Shown here: positions 9,118 to 21,000 of the stretch, in pieces | Numbering within the stretch: position 1 is the stretch's first letter | Layout: each line of letters starts with the position of its first letter | NCBI RefSeq assembly: GCF_051020765.1 | Contig: NW_027469331.1 | Location: 1-64,000 of the forward strand | Length of the DNA: 64,000 nt | Direction: 5' to 3' | Source of the DNA: Lasioglossum baleicum | Lineage: Eukaryota; Arthropoda; Insecta; Hymenoptera; Halictidae | Translations under genes and position numbers: made by a program | The notes under the pieces: model-generated | The model's database searches: none | What the model saw: only the letters and a program-made list of their open reading frames with translations | What the model was told of the DNA's origin: nothing

Positions 9118-11500
9118 TACGGAAACTCCGATTCGGCAAGCACGACCACGATTTATTCGAGCTTATGTCAGATTCGACGATTATTTGTTTCACAAATGAA
9201 TTTCTGTGCGGAATCGCCGTTTCGCGTGCTAGATCAGTGCATTTGTATGCAGATATGCGAAATTGGCACGGCAACTCCGATTTGGCAAGCACGATCACGA
9301 TTTATTCGAGCTTATGTCAGATTCGACGATTCTTCGTTTCAGAAGTGTATTTCTGTGCGGAATCGCTGTTTCGCGTGCTACATCAGTGCATTTGCATTCA
9401 AGTATGCGAAATTGGCACGGAAACTCCGATTCGGCAAGCACGACCACGATTTATTCGAGCTTATGTCAGATACGACGATTCTTCGTTTCAGAAGTGTATT
9501 TCTGTGCGGAATCGCTGTTTCGCGTGCTAGATCAGTGCATTTGCATGCAAGTATGCGAAATTGGAATAGAAACTCCGACCCGGCAAGCACGATCACGATT
9601 TATTCGAGCTTATGTCAGATTCGACGATTCTTCGTTTGAGAAGTGTATTTCTGTGCGGAATCGCTGTTTCGCGCGCTAGATCAGTGCATTTGCATGCAAG
9701 TATGCGAAATTGGAATAGAAACTCCGACCCGGCAAGTACGATCACAATTTATTCGAGCCTATGTCAGATTCGACGATTCTTCGTTTCAGAAGTGTATTTC
9801 TGTGCGGAATCGCTGTTTCGCGTGCTAGATCAGTATATTTGTATGCAGATATGCGAAATTGGCACGGAAACTCCGATTCGGCAAGCACGACCACGATTCA
9901 TTCGAGCCTATGTCTGTTTCGACATTCTTCGTTTCAGAAGTGTATTTCTGTGCGGAATCGCTGTTTCGCGCGCTAGATCAGTGCATTTGCATGCAAGTAT
10001 GAGAAATTGGAATCGAAACTCCGATTCGGCAAGCACGACCACGATTTATTCGAGCTTATGTCAGATTCGACGATTCTTCGTTTCAGAAGTGTATTTCTGT
10101 GCGGAATCGCTGTTTCGCGCGCTAGATCAGTGCATTTGCATGGAAATATGCGAAATTGGCACGAAAACTCCGATTCGGCAAGCACGATCACGATTTATTC
10201 GAGCTTATGTCAGATTCGACGATTCTTCGTTTCAGAAGTGTATTTCTGTGCGGAATCGCTGTTTCGCGCGCTAGATCAGTGCATTTGCATGCAAGTATGA
10301 GAAATTGGAAACGAAACTCCGATTCGGCAAGCACGACCACGATTTATTCGAGCTTATGTCAGATTCGACGATTCTTCGTTTGAGAAGTGTATTTCTGTGC
10401 GGAATCGCTGTTTCGCGCGCTAGATCAGTGCATTTGCATGGAAATATGCGAAATTGGCACGGAAACTCCGATTTGGCAACCACGATCATGATTTATTCGA
10501 GCTTATGTCAGATTCAACGATTATTCGTTTCACAAATGAATTTCTGTACGGAATCGCTGTTTAGCGTGCTAGATCAGTGCATTTGTATGCAAATAAGCGA
10601 AATTGGTACGGAAACTCCGATTCGGCAAGCACGACCACGATTTATTCGAGCTTATGTCAGATTCGACGATTATTTGTTTCACAAATGAATTTCTGTGCGG
10701 AATCGCCGTTTCGCGTGCTAGATCAGTGCATTTGTATGCAGATATGCGAAATTGGCACGGCAACTCCGATTTGGCAAGCACGATCACGATTTATTCGAGC
10801 TTATGTCAGATTCGACGATTCTTCGTTTCAGAAGTGTATTTCTGTGCGGAATCGCTGTTTCGCGTGCTAGATCAGTGCATTTGCATGCAAGTATGCGAAA
10901 TTGGAATAGAAACTCCGACCCGGCAAGCACGATCACGATTTATTCGAGCTTATGTCAGATTCGACGATTCTTCGTTTGAGAAGTGTATTTCTGTGCGGAA
11001 TCGCTGTTTCGCGCGCTAGATCAGTGCATTTGCATGCAAGTATGAGAAATTGGAATAGAAACTCCGACCTGGCAATCACGATCACGATTTATTCGAGCTT
11101 ATGTCAGATTCGACGATTGTTCGTTTCAGAAGTGCATTTCTGTGCGGAATCGCTGTTTCGCGCGCTAGATCAGTGCATTTGCATGCAAATATGCGAAATT
11201 GGCACGAAAACTCCGATTCGGCAAGCACGATCACGATTTATTCGAGCTTATGTCAGATTCGACGATTCTTCGTTTGAGAAGTGTATTTCTGTGCGGAATC
11301 GCTCTTTCGCGCGCTAGATCAGTGCATTTGCATGCAAGTATGAGAAATTGGAATAGAAACTCCGACCCGGCAATCACGATCACGATTTATTCGAGCTTAT
11401 GTCAGATTCGACGATTCTTCGTTTCAGAAGTGTATTTCTGTGCGGAATCGCTGTTTCGCGTGCTATATCAGTGCATTTGCATTCAAGTATGCGAAATTGG
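9118..11500. repeat. HOR A copy 3 (16 monomers, 2,383 bp)
   Basis: Matches A copy 1 at offset 5,213 (as part of a longer 3,050-bp match, 3,265-6,314 with 8,478-11,527) and A copy 4 at offset 17,128. A private change (GATTGTTCG for GATTCTTCG) occurs near 11,118. Its right half overlaps the 2,384-bp tandem duplication that begins near 10,339. Confidence 0.85.
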
Positions 11501-14500
11501 CACGGAAACTCCGATTCGGCAAGCACGAACACGATTTATTCGAGCTTATGTCAGATTCGACGATTCTTCGTTTCAGAAGTGTATTTCTGTGCGGAATCGC
11601 TGTCTCGCGTGCTATATCAGTGCATTTGCATGCAAGTATGCGAAATTGGAATAGAAACTCCGACCCGGCAAGTAGGATCACAATTTATTCGAGCCTATGT
11701 CAGATTCGACGATTCTTCGTTTCAGAAGTGTATTTCTGTGCGGAATCGCTGTTTCGCGCGCTAGATCAGTGCATTTGCATGCAAGTATGAGAAATTGGAA
11801 TCGAAACTCCGACCCGGCAATCACGATCACGATTTATTCGAGCTTATGTCAGATTCGACGATTCTTCGTTTCAGAAGTGTATTTCTGTGCGGAATCGCTG
11901 TTTCGCGTGCTATATCAGTGCATTTGCATGCAAGTAGGCGAAATTGGAATAGAAACTCCGACCCGGCAAGCACGATCACAATTTATTCGAGCCTATGTCA
12001 GTTTCGACGATTCTTCGTTTCAGAAGTGTATTTCTGTGCGGAATCGCTGTTTCGCGCGCTAGATCAGTGCATCTGCATGCAAACATGCGAAATTGGCACG
12101 AAAACTCCGATTTGGCAACCACGATCATGATTTATTCGAGCTTATGTCAGATTCAACGATTATTCGTTTCACAAATGAATTTCTGTACGGAATCGCTGTT
12201 TAGCGTGCTAGATCAGTGCATTTGTATGCAAATAAGCGAAATTGGTACGGAAACTCCGATTCGGCAAGCACGACCACGATTTATTCGAGCTTATGTCAGA
12301 TTCGACGATTATTTGTTTCACAAATGAATTTCTGTGCGGAATCGCCGTTTCGCGTGCTAGATCAGTGCATTTGTATGCAGATATGCGAAATTGGCACGGC
12401 AACTCCGATTCGGCAAGCACGACCACGATTTATTCGAGCTTATGTCAGATTCGACGATTCTTCGTTTCAGAAGTGTATTTCTGTGCGGAATCGCTGTCTC
12501 GTGTGCTATATCAGTGCATTTGCATGCAAGTATGCGAAATTGGAATAGAAACTCCGACCCGGCAAGTACGATCACAATTTATTCGAGCCTATGTCAGATT
12601 CGACGATTCTTCGTTTCAGAAGTGTATTTCTGTGCGGAATCGCTGTTTCGCGTGCTAGATCAGTATATTTGTATGCAGATATGCGAAATTGGCACGGAAA
12701 GTCCGATTAGGCAAGCACGATCACGATTTATTCGAGCTTATGTCAGATTCGACGATTCTTCGTTTGAGAAGTGTATTTCTGTGCGGAATCGCTGTTTCGC
12801 GCGCTAGATCAGTGCATTTGCATGGAAATATGCGAAATTGGCACGGAAACTCCGATTTGGCAACCACGATCATGATTTATTCGAGCTTATGTCAGATTCA
12901 ACGATTATTCGTTTCACAAATGAATTTCTGTACGGAATCGCTGTTTAGCGTGCTAGATCAGTGCATTTGTATGCAAATAAGCGAAATTGGTACGGAAACT
13001 CCGATTCGGCAAGCACGACCACGATTTATTCGAGCTTATGTCAGATTCGACGATTATTTGTTTCACAAATGAATTTCTGTGCGGAATCGCCGTTTCGCGT
13101 GCTAGATCAGTGCATTTGTATGCAGATATGCGAAATTGGCACGGCAACTCCGATTTGGCAAGCACGATCACGATTTATTCGAGCTTATGTCAGATTCGAC
13201 GATTCTTCGTTTCAGAAGTGTATTTCTGTGCGGAATCGCTGTTTCGCGTGCTAGATCAGTGCATTTGCATGCAAGTATGCGAAATTGGAATAGAAACTCC
13301 GACCCGGCAAGCACGATCACGATTTATGCGAGCTTATGTCAGATTCGACGATTCTTCGTTTGAGAAGTGTATTTCTGTGCGGAATCGCTGTTTCGCGCGC
13401 TAGATCAGTGCATTTGCATGCAAGTATGAGAAATTGGAATAGAAACTCCGACCTGGCAATCACGATCACGATTTATTCGAGCTTATGTCAGATTCGACGA
13501 TTCTTCGTTTCAGAAGTGCATTTCTGTGCGGAATCGCTGTTTCGCGCGCTAGATCAGTGCATTTGCATGCAAATATGCGAAATTGGCACGAAAACTCCGA
13601 TTCGGCAAGCACGATCACGATTTATTCGAGCTTATGTCAGATTCGACGATTCTTCGTTTGAGAAGTGTATTTCTGTGCGGAATCGCTCTTTCGCGCGCTA
13701 GATCAGTGCATTTGCATGCAAGTATGAGAAATTGGAATAGAAACTCCGACCCGGCAATCACGATCACGATTTATTCGAGCTTATGTCAGATTCGACGATT
13801 CTTCGTTTCAGAAGTGTATTTCTGTGCGGAATCGCTGTTTCGCGTGCTATATCAGTGCATTTGCATTCAAGTATGCGAAATTGGCACGGAAACTCCGATT
13901 CGGCAAGCACGAACACGATTTATTCGAGCTTATGTCAGATTCGACGATTCTTCGTTTCAGAAGTGTATTTCTGTGCGGAATCGCTGTCTCGCGTGCTATA
14001 TCAGTGCATTTGCATGCAAGTATGCGAAATTGGAATAGAAACTCCGACCCGGCAAGTAGGATCACAATTTATTCGAGCCTATGTCAGATTCGACGATTCT
14101 TCGTTTCAGAAGTGTATTTCTGTGCGGAATCGCTGTTTCGCGCGCTAGATCAGTGCATTTGCATGCAAGTATGAGAAATTGGAATCGAAACTCCGACCCG
14201 GCAATCACGATCACGATTTATTCGAGCTTATGTCAGATTCGACGATTCTTCGTTTCAGAAGTGTATTTCTGTGCGGAATCGCTGTTTCGCGTGCTATATC
14301 AGTGCATTTGCATGCAAGTAGGCGAAATTGGAATAGAAACTCCGACCCGGCAAGCACGATCACAATTTATTCGAGCCTATGTCAGTTTCGACGATTCTTC
14401 GTTTCAGAAGTGTATTTCTGTGCGGAATCGCTGTTTCGCGCGCTAGATCAGTGCATCTGCATGCAAACATGCGAAATTGGCACGAAAACTCCGATTTGGC

Positions 14501-15106
14501 AACCACGATCATGATTTATTCGAGCTTATGTCAGATTCAACGATTATTCGTTTCACAAATGAATTTCTGTACGGAATCGCTGTTTAGCGTGCTAGATCAG
14601 TGCATTTGTATGCAAATAAGCGAAATTGGTACGGAAACTCCGATTCGGCAAGCACGACCACGATTTATTCGAGCTTATGTCAGATTCGACGATTATTTGT
14701 TTCACAAATGAATTTCTGTGCGGAATCGCCGTTTCGCGTGCTAGATCAGTGCATTTGTATGCAGATATGCGAAATTGGCACGGCAACTCCGATTCGGCAA
14801 GCACGACCACGATTTATTCGAGCTTATGTCAGATTCGACGATTCTTCGTTTCAGAAGTGTATTTCTGTGCGGAATCGCTGTCTCGTGTGCTATATCAGTG
14901 CATTTGCATGCAAGTATGCGAAATTGGAATAGAAACTCCGACCCGGCAAGTACGATCACAATTTATTCGAGCCTATGTCAGATTCGACGATTCTTCGTTT
15001 CAGAAGTGTATTTCTGTGCGGAATCGCTGTTTCGCGTGCTAGATCAGTATATTTGTATGCAGATATGCGAAATTGGCACGGAAAGTCCGATTAGGCAAGC
15101 ACGATC
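10339..15106. repeat. Tandem duplication of a 16-monomer block (2,384 bp x 2)
   Basis: Sequence from 10,339 to 12,722 is repeated at 12,723 to 15,106 at exactly 16 x 149 bp, and the match continues to 15,208, where GCATGGAAAT is replaced by GCATGCAAGT. The unit combines the right part of HOR A with the left part of HOR C, so it is a hybrid HOR produced by crossover between the two families and then duplicated. It contains two S1-S2 pairs per copy, at 10.5 and 12.2 kb and again at 12.9 and 14.6 kb. Confidence 0.82.
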
Positions 15107-15936
15107 ACGATTTATTCGAGCTTATGTCAGATTCGACGATTCTTCGTTTGAGAAGTGTATTTCTGTGCGGAATCGCTGTTTCGCGCGCTAGATCAGTGCA
15201 TTTGCATGCAAGTATGCGAAATTGGAATAGAAAATCCGACCCGGCAAGCACGATCACAATTTATTCGAGGCTATGTCTGTTTCGACATTCTTCGTTTCAG
15301 AAGTGTGTTTCTGTGCGGAATCGCTGTTTCGCGCGCTAGATCAGTGCATTTGCATGCAAGTATGAGAAATTAGAATCGAAACTCCGACCCGGCAAGCACG
15401 ACCACGATTTATTCGAGCTTATGTCAGATTCGACGATTCTTCGTTTCAGAAGTGTATTTCTGTGCGGAATCGCTGTTTCGCGTGCTATATCAGTGCATTT
15501 CCATGCAAGTATGCAAAATTGGCACGGAAACTCCGATTCGGCAAGCACGACCACGATTCATTCGAGCTTATGTCAGATTCGATGATTCTTCGTTTCAGAA
15601 GTGTATTTCTGTGCGGAATCGCTGTTTCGCGCGCTAGATCAGTGCATTTGCATGCAAGTATGCGAAATTGGAATAGAAAATCCGACCCGGCAAGCACGAT
15701 CACAATTTATTCGAGCCTATGTCAGATTCGACGATTCATCGTTTCAGAAGTGTATTTCTGTGCGGAATCGCTGTTTCGCGTGCTATATCAGTGCATTTGC
15801 ATGCAAGTATGAGAATTGGAATAGAAACTCCGACCCGGCAATCACGATCACAATTTATTCGAGCCTATGTCAGATTCGACGATTCTTCGTTTCAGAAGTG
15901 TATTTCTGTGCGGAATCGCTGTTTCGCGTGCTATAT
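13853..15936. repeat. HOR C copy 2 (14 monomers, 2,084 bp)
   Basis: Matches C copy 3 at offset 2,084 and C copy 4 at offset 5,063. It is one base shorter than other C units because of a private single-A deletion in ATGAGAATTGG near 15,812; the sister copy has ATGAGAAATTGG near 20,874. A rare AATTAGAATCG variant near 15,369 is shared only with 20,432, showing that copies 2 and 4 are closest relatives. Confidence 0.85.
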
Positions 15937-18536
15937 CAGTGCATTTGCATTCAAGTATGCGAAATTGGCACGGAAACTCCGATTCGGCAAGCACGAACAC
16001 GATTTATTCGAGCTTATGTCAGATTCGACGATTCTTCGTTTCAGAAGTGTATTTCTGTGCGGAATCGCTGTCTCGCGTGCTATATCAGTGCATTTGCATG
16101 CAAGTATGCGAAATTGGAATAGAAACTCCGACCCGGCAAGTAGGATCACAATTTATTCGAGCCTATGTCAGATTCGACGATTCTTCGTTTCAGAAGTGTA
16201 TTTCTGTGCGGAATCGCTGTTTCGCGCGCTAGATCAGTGCATTTGCATGCAAGTATGAGAAATTGGAATCGAAACTCCGACCCGGCAATCACGATCACGA
16301 TTTATTCGAGCTTATGTCAGATTCGACGATTCTTCGTTTCAGAAGTGTATTTCTGTGCGGAATCGCTGTTTCGCGTGCTATATCAGTGCATTTGCATGCA
16401 AGTAGGCGAAATTGGAATAGAAACTCCGACCCGGCAAGCACGATCACAATTTATTCGAGCCTATGTCAGTTTCGACGATTCTTCGTTTCAGAAGTGTATT
16501 TCTGTGCGGAATCGCTGTTTCGCGCGCTAGATCAGTGCATCTGCATGCAAACATGCGAAATTGGCACGAAAACTCCGATTTGGCAACCACGATCATGATT
16601 TATTCGAGCTTATGTCAGATTCAACGATTATTCGTTTCACAAATGAATTTCTGTACGGAATCGCTGTTTAGCGTGCTAGATCAGTGCATTTGTATGCAAA
16701 TAAGCGAAATTGGTACGGAAACTCCGATTCGGCAAGCACGACCACGATTTATTCGAGCTTATGTCAGATTCGACGATTATTTGTTTCACAAATGAATTTC
16801 TGTGCGGAATCGCCGTTTCGCGTGCTAGATCAGTGCATTTGTATGCAGATATGCGAAATTGGCACGGCAACTCCGATTCGGCAAGCACGACCACGATTTA
16901 TTCGAGCTTATGTCAGATTCGACGATTCTTCGTTTCAGAAGTGTATTTCTGTGCGGAATCGCTGTCTCGTGTGCTATATCAGTGCATTTGCATGCAAGTA
17001 TGCGAAATTGGAATAGAAACTCCGACCCGGCAAGTACGATCACAATTTATTCGAGCCTATGTCAGATTCGACGATTCTTCGTTTCAGAAGTGTATTTCTG
17101 TGCGGAATCGCTGTTTCGCGTGCTAGATCAGTATATTTGTATGCAGATATGCGAAATTGGCACGGAAAGTCCGATTAGGCAAGCACGATCACGATTTATT
17201 CGAGCTTATGTCAGATTCGACGATTCTTCGTTTGAGAAGTGTATTTCTGTGCGGAATCGCTGTTTCGCGCGCTAGATCAGTGCATTTGCATGCAAGTATG
17301 CGAAATTGGAATAGAAAATCCGACCCGGCAAGCACGATCACAATTTATTCGAGGCTATGTCTGTTTCGACATTCTTCGTTTCAGAAGTGTGTTTCTGTGC
17401 GGAATCGCTGTTTCGCGCGCTAGATCAGTGCATTTGCATGCAAGTATGAGAAATTGGAATCGAAACTCCGACCCGGCAAGCACGACCACGATTTATTCGA
17501 GCTTATGTCAGATTCGACGATTCTTCGTTTCAGAAGTGTATTTCTGTGCGGAATCGCTGTTTCGCGTGCTATATCAGTGCATTTCCATGCAAGTATGCAA
17601 AATTGGCACGGAAACTCCGATTCGGCAAGCACGACCACGATTCATTCGAGCTTATGTCAGATTCGATGATTCTTCGTTTCAGAAGTGTATTTCTGTGCGG
17701 AATCGCTGTTTCGCGCGCTAGATCAGTGCATTTGCATGCAAGTATGCGAAATTGGAATAGAAAATCCGACCCGGCAAGCACGATCACAATTTATTCGAGC
17801 CTATGTCAGATTCGACGATTCATCGTTTCAGAAGTGTATTTCTGTGCGGAATCGCTGTTTCGCGTGCTATATCAGTGCATTTGCATGCAAGTATGCGAAA
17901 TTGGAATAGAAACTCCGACCCGGCAAGCACGATCACAATTTATTCGAGCCTATGTCAGATTCGACGATTCTTCGTTTCAGAAGTGTATTTCTGTGCGGAA
18001 TCGCTGTTTCGCGTGCTAGATCAGTGCATTTGTATGCAGATATGCGAAATTGGCACGGAAACTCCGATTCGGCAAGCACGATCACGATTTATTCGAGCTT
18101 ATGTCAGATTCGACGATTCTTCGTTTCAGAAGTGTATTTCTGTGCGGAATCGCTGTTTCGCGTGCTATATCAGTGCATTTGCATGCAAGTAGGCGAAATT
18201 GGAATAGAAACTCCGACCCGGCAAGCACGATCACAATTTATTCGAGCCTATGTCAGTTTCGACGATTCTTCGTTTCAGAAGTGTATTTCTGTGCGGAATC
18301 GCTGTTTCGCGCGCTAGATCAGTGCATCTGCATGCAAACATGCGAAATTGGTACGGAAACTCCGATTCGGCAAGCACGACCACGATTTATTCGAGCTTAT
18401 GTCAGATTCGACGATTATTTGTTTCACAAATGAATTTCTGTGCGGAATCGCCGTTTCGCGTGCTAGATCAGTGCATTTGTATGCAGATATGCGAAATTGG
18501 CACGGCAACTCCGATTTGGCAAGCACGATCACGATT
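13931..18536. repeat. 4.6-kb segmental duplication, left copy (partner 18994-23600)
   Basis: About 31 monomers covering HOR C copies 2 and 3 plus a short A-like bridge with a lone S2 monomer (~18,421) match 18,994-23,600. The offset changes from 5,063 to 5,064 at the private 1-bp deletion near 15,812. The right end is a single-base call: TTTATTCG here against TTCATTCG in the partner at 23,601. The two copies are separated by about 460 bp of unrelated satellite units. Confidence 0.85.
15937..17950. repeat. HOR C copy 3 (about 13.5 monomers)
   Basis: Matches C copy 2 until about 17,890. There ATGAGAA gives way to ATGCGAA and a different last monomer follows. The same altered last monomer occurs in copy 5, so copies 3 and 5 are sisters, as copies 2 and 4 are. 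This is what a duplication of a two-copy block (2+3 giving 4+5) would leave. Confidence 0.8.
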
Positions 18537-18915
18537 TATTCGAGCTTATGTCAGATTCGACGATTCTTCGTTTCAGAAGTGTATTTCTGTGCGGAATCGC
18601 TGTTTCGCGTGCTACATCAGTGCATTTGCATTCAAGTATGCGAAATTGGCACGGAAACTCCGATTCGGCAAGCACGACCACGATTTATTCGAGCTTATGT
18701 CAGATACGACGATTCTTCGTTTCAGAAGTGTATTTCTGTGCGGAATCGCTGTTTCGCGTGCTAGATCAGTGCATTTGCATGCAAGTATGCGAAATTGGAA
18801 TAGAAACTCCGACCCGGCAAGCACGATCACGATTTATTCGAGCTTATGTCAGATTCGACGATTCTTCGTTTGAGAAGTGTATTTCTGTGCGGAATCGCTG
18901 TTTCGCGCGCTAGAT

Positions 18916-21000
18916 CAGTGCATTTGCATGCAAGTATGCGAAATTGGAATAGAAACTCCGACCCGGCAAGTACGATCACAATTTATTCGAGCCTATGTCA
19001 GATTCGACGATTCTTCGTTTCAGAAGTGTATTTCTGTGCGGAATCGCTGTCTCGCGTGCTATATCAGTGCATTTGCATGCAAGTATGCGAAATTGGAATA
19101 GAAACTCCGACCCGGCAAGTAGGATCACAATTTATTCGAGCCTATGTCAGATTCGACGATTCTTCGTTTCAGAAGTGTATTTCTGTGCGGAATCGCTGTT
19201 TCGCGCGCTAGATCAGTGCATTTGCATGCAAGTATGAGAAATTGGAATCGAAACTCCGACCCGGCAATCACGATCACGATTTATTCGAGCTTATGTCAGA
19301 TTCGACGATTCTTCGTTTCAGAAGTGTATTTCTGTGCGGAATCGCTGTTTCGCGTGCTATATCAGTGCATTTGCATGCAAGTAGGCGAAATTGGAATAGA
19401 AACTCCGACCCGGCAAGCACGATCACAATTTATTCGAGCCTATGTCAGTTTCGACGATTCTTCGTTTCAGAAGTGTATTTCTGTGCGGAATCGCTGTTTC
19501 GCGCGCTAGATCAGTGCATCTGCATGCAAACATGCGAAATTGGCACGAAAACTCCGATTTGGCAACCACGATCATGATTTATTCGAGCTTATGTCAGATT
19601 CAACGATTATTCGTTTCACAAATGAATTTCTGTACGGAATCGCTGTTTAGCGTGCTAGATCAGTGCATTTGTATGCAAATAAGCGAAATTGGTACGGAAA
19701 CTCCGATTCGGCAAGCACGACCACGATTTATTCGAGCTTATGTCAGATTCGACGATTATTTGTTTCACAAATGAATTTCTGTGCGGAATCGCCGTTTCGC
19801 GTGCTAGATCAGTGCATTTGTATGCAGATATGCGAAATTGGCACGGCAACTCCGATTCGGCAAGCACGACCACGATTTATTCGAGCTTATGTCAGATTCG
19901 ACGATTCTTCGTTTCAGAAGTGTATTTCTGTGCGGAATCGCTGTCTCGTGTGCTATATCAGTGCATTTGCATGCAAGTATGCGAAATTGGAATAGAAACT
20001 CCGACCCGGCAAGTACGATCACAATTTATTCGAGCCTATGTCAGATTCGACGATTCTTCGTTTCAGAAGTGTATTTCTGTGCGGAATCGCTGTTTCGCGT
20101 GCTAGATCAGTATATTTGTATGCAGATATGCGAAATTGGCACGGAAAGTCCGATTAGGCAAGCACGATCACGATTTATTCGAGCTTATGTCAGATTCGAC
20201 GATTCTTCGTTTGAGAAGTGTATTTCTGTGCGGAATCGCTGTTTCGCGCGCTAGATCAGTGCATTTGCATGCAAGTATGCGAAATTGGAATAGAAAATCC
20301 GACCCGGCAAGCACGATCACAATTTATTCGAGGCTATGTCTGTTTCGACATTCTTCGTTTCAGAAGTGTGTTTCTGTGCGGAATCGCTGTTTCGCGCGCT
20401 AGATCAGTGCATTTGCATGCAAGTATGAGAAATTAGAATCGAAACTCCGACCCGGCAAGCACGACCACGATTTATTCGAGCTTATGTCAGATTCGACGAT
20501 TCTTCGTTTCAGAAGTGTATTTCTGTGCGGAATCGCTGTTTCGCGTGCTATATCAGTGCATTTCCATGCAAGTATGCAAAATTGGCACGGAAACTCCGAT
20601 TCGGCAAGCACGACCACGATTCATTCGAGCTTATGTCAGATTCGATGATTCTTCGTTTCAGAAGTGTATTTCTGTGCGGAATCGCTGTTTCGCGCGCTAG
20701 ATCACTGCATTTGCATGCAAGTATGCGAAATTGGAATAGAAAATCCGACCCGGCAAGCACGATCACAATTTATTCGAGCCTATGTCAGATTCGACGATTC
20801 ATCGTTTCAGAAGTGTATTTCTGTGCGGAATCGCTGTTTCGCGTGCTATATCAGTGCATTTGCATGCAAGTATGAGAAATTGGAATAGAAACTCCGACCC
20901 GGCAATCACGATCACAATTTATTCGAGCCTATGTCAGATTCGACGATTCTTCGTTTCAGAAGTGTATTTCTGTGCGGAATCGCTGTTTCGCGTGCTATAT
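18916..21000. repeat. HOR C copy 4 (14 monomers, 2,085 bp; first 78 bp from another unit)
   Basis: Close match to copy 2 begins at 18,994 (first shared base after CCTA/CTTA) at offset 5,063. The first 78 bp come from a HOR A-type unit. The junction inside a monomer is a crossover scar between A and C. A private change (ATCACTGCAT for ATCAGTGCAT) is near 20,704. Confidence 0.82.

Larger units (their letters stand above)
7505..11902. repeat. 4.4-kb segmental duplication, left copy (partner 24633-29030)
   Basis: Matches 24,633-29,030 at a constant offset of 17,128 bp (115 monomers minus 7 bases). Shared rare variants such as GGCAACAACG (7,647 and 24,775) confirm direct descent. A few private changes (near 8,575 and 11,118) show it is not perfectly identical. 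It spans the end of A copy 2, the three-monomer insert, A copy 3 and 400 bp beyond. Confidence 0.85.
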
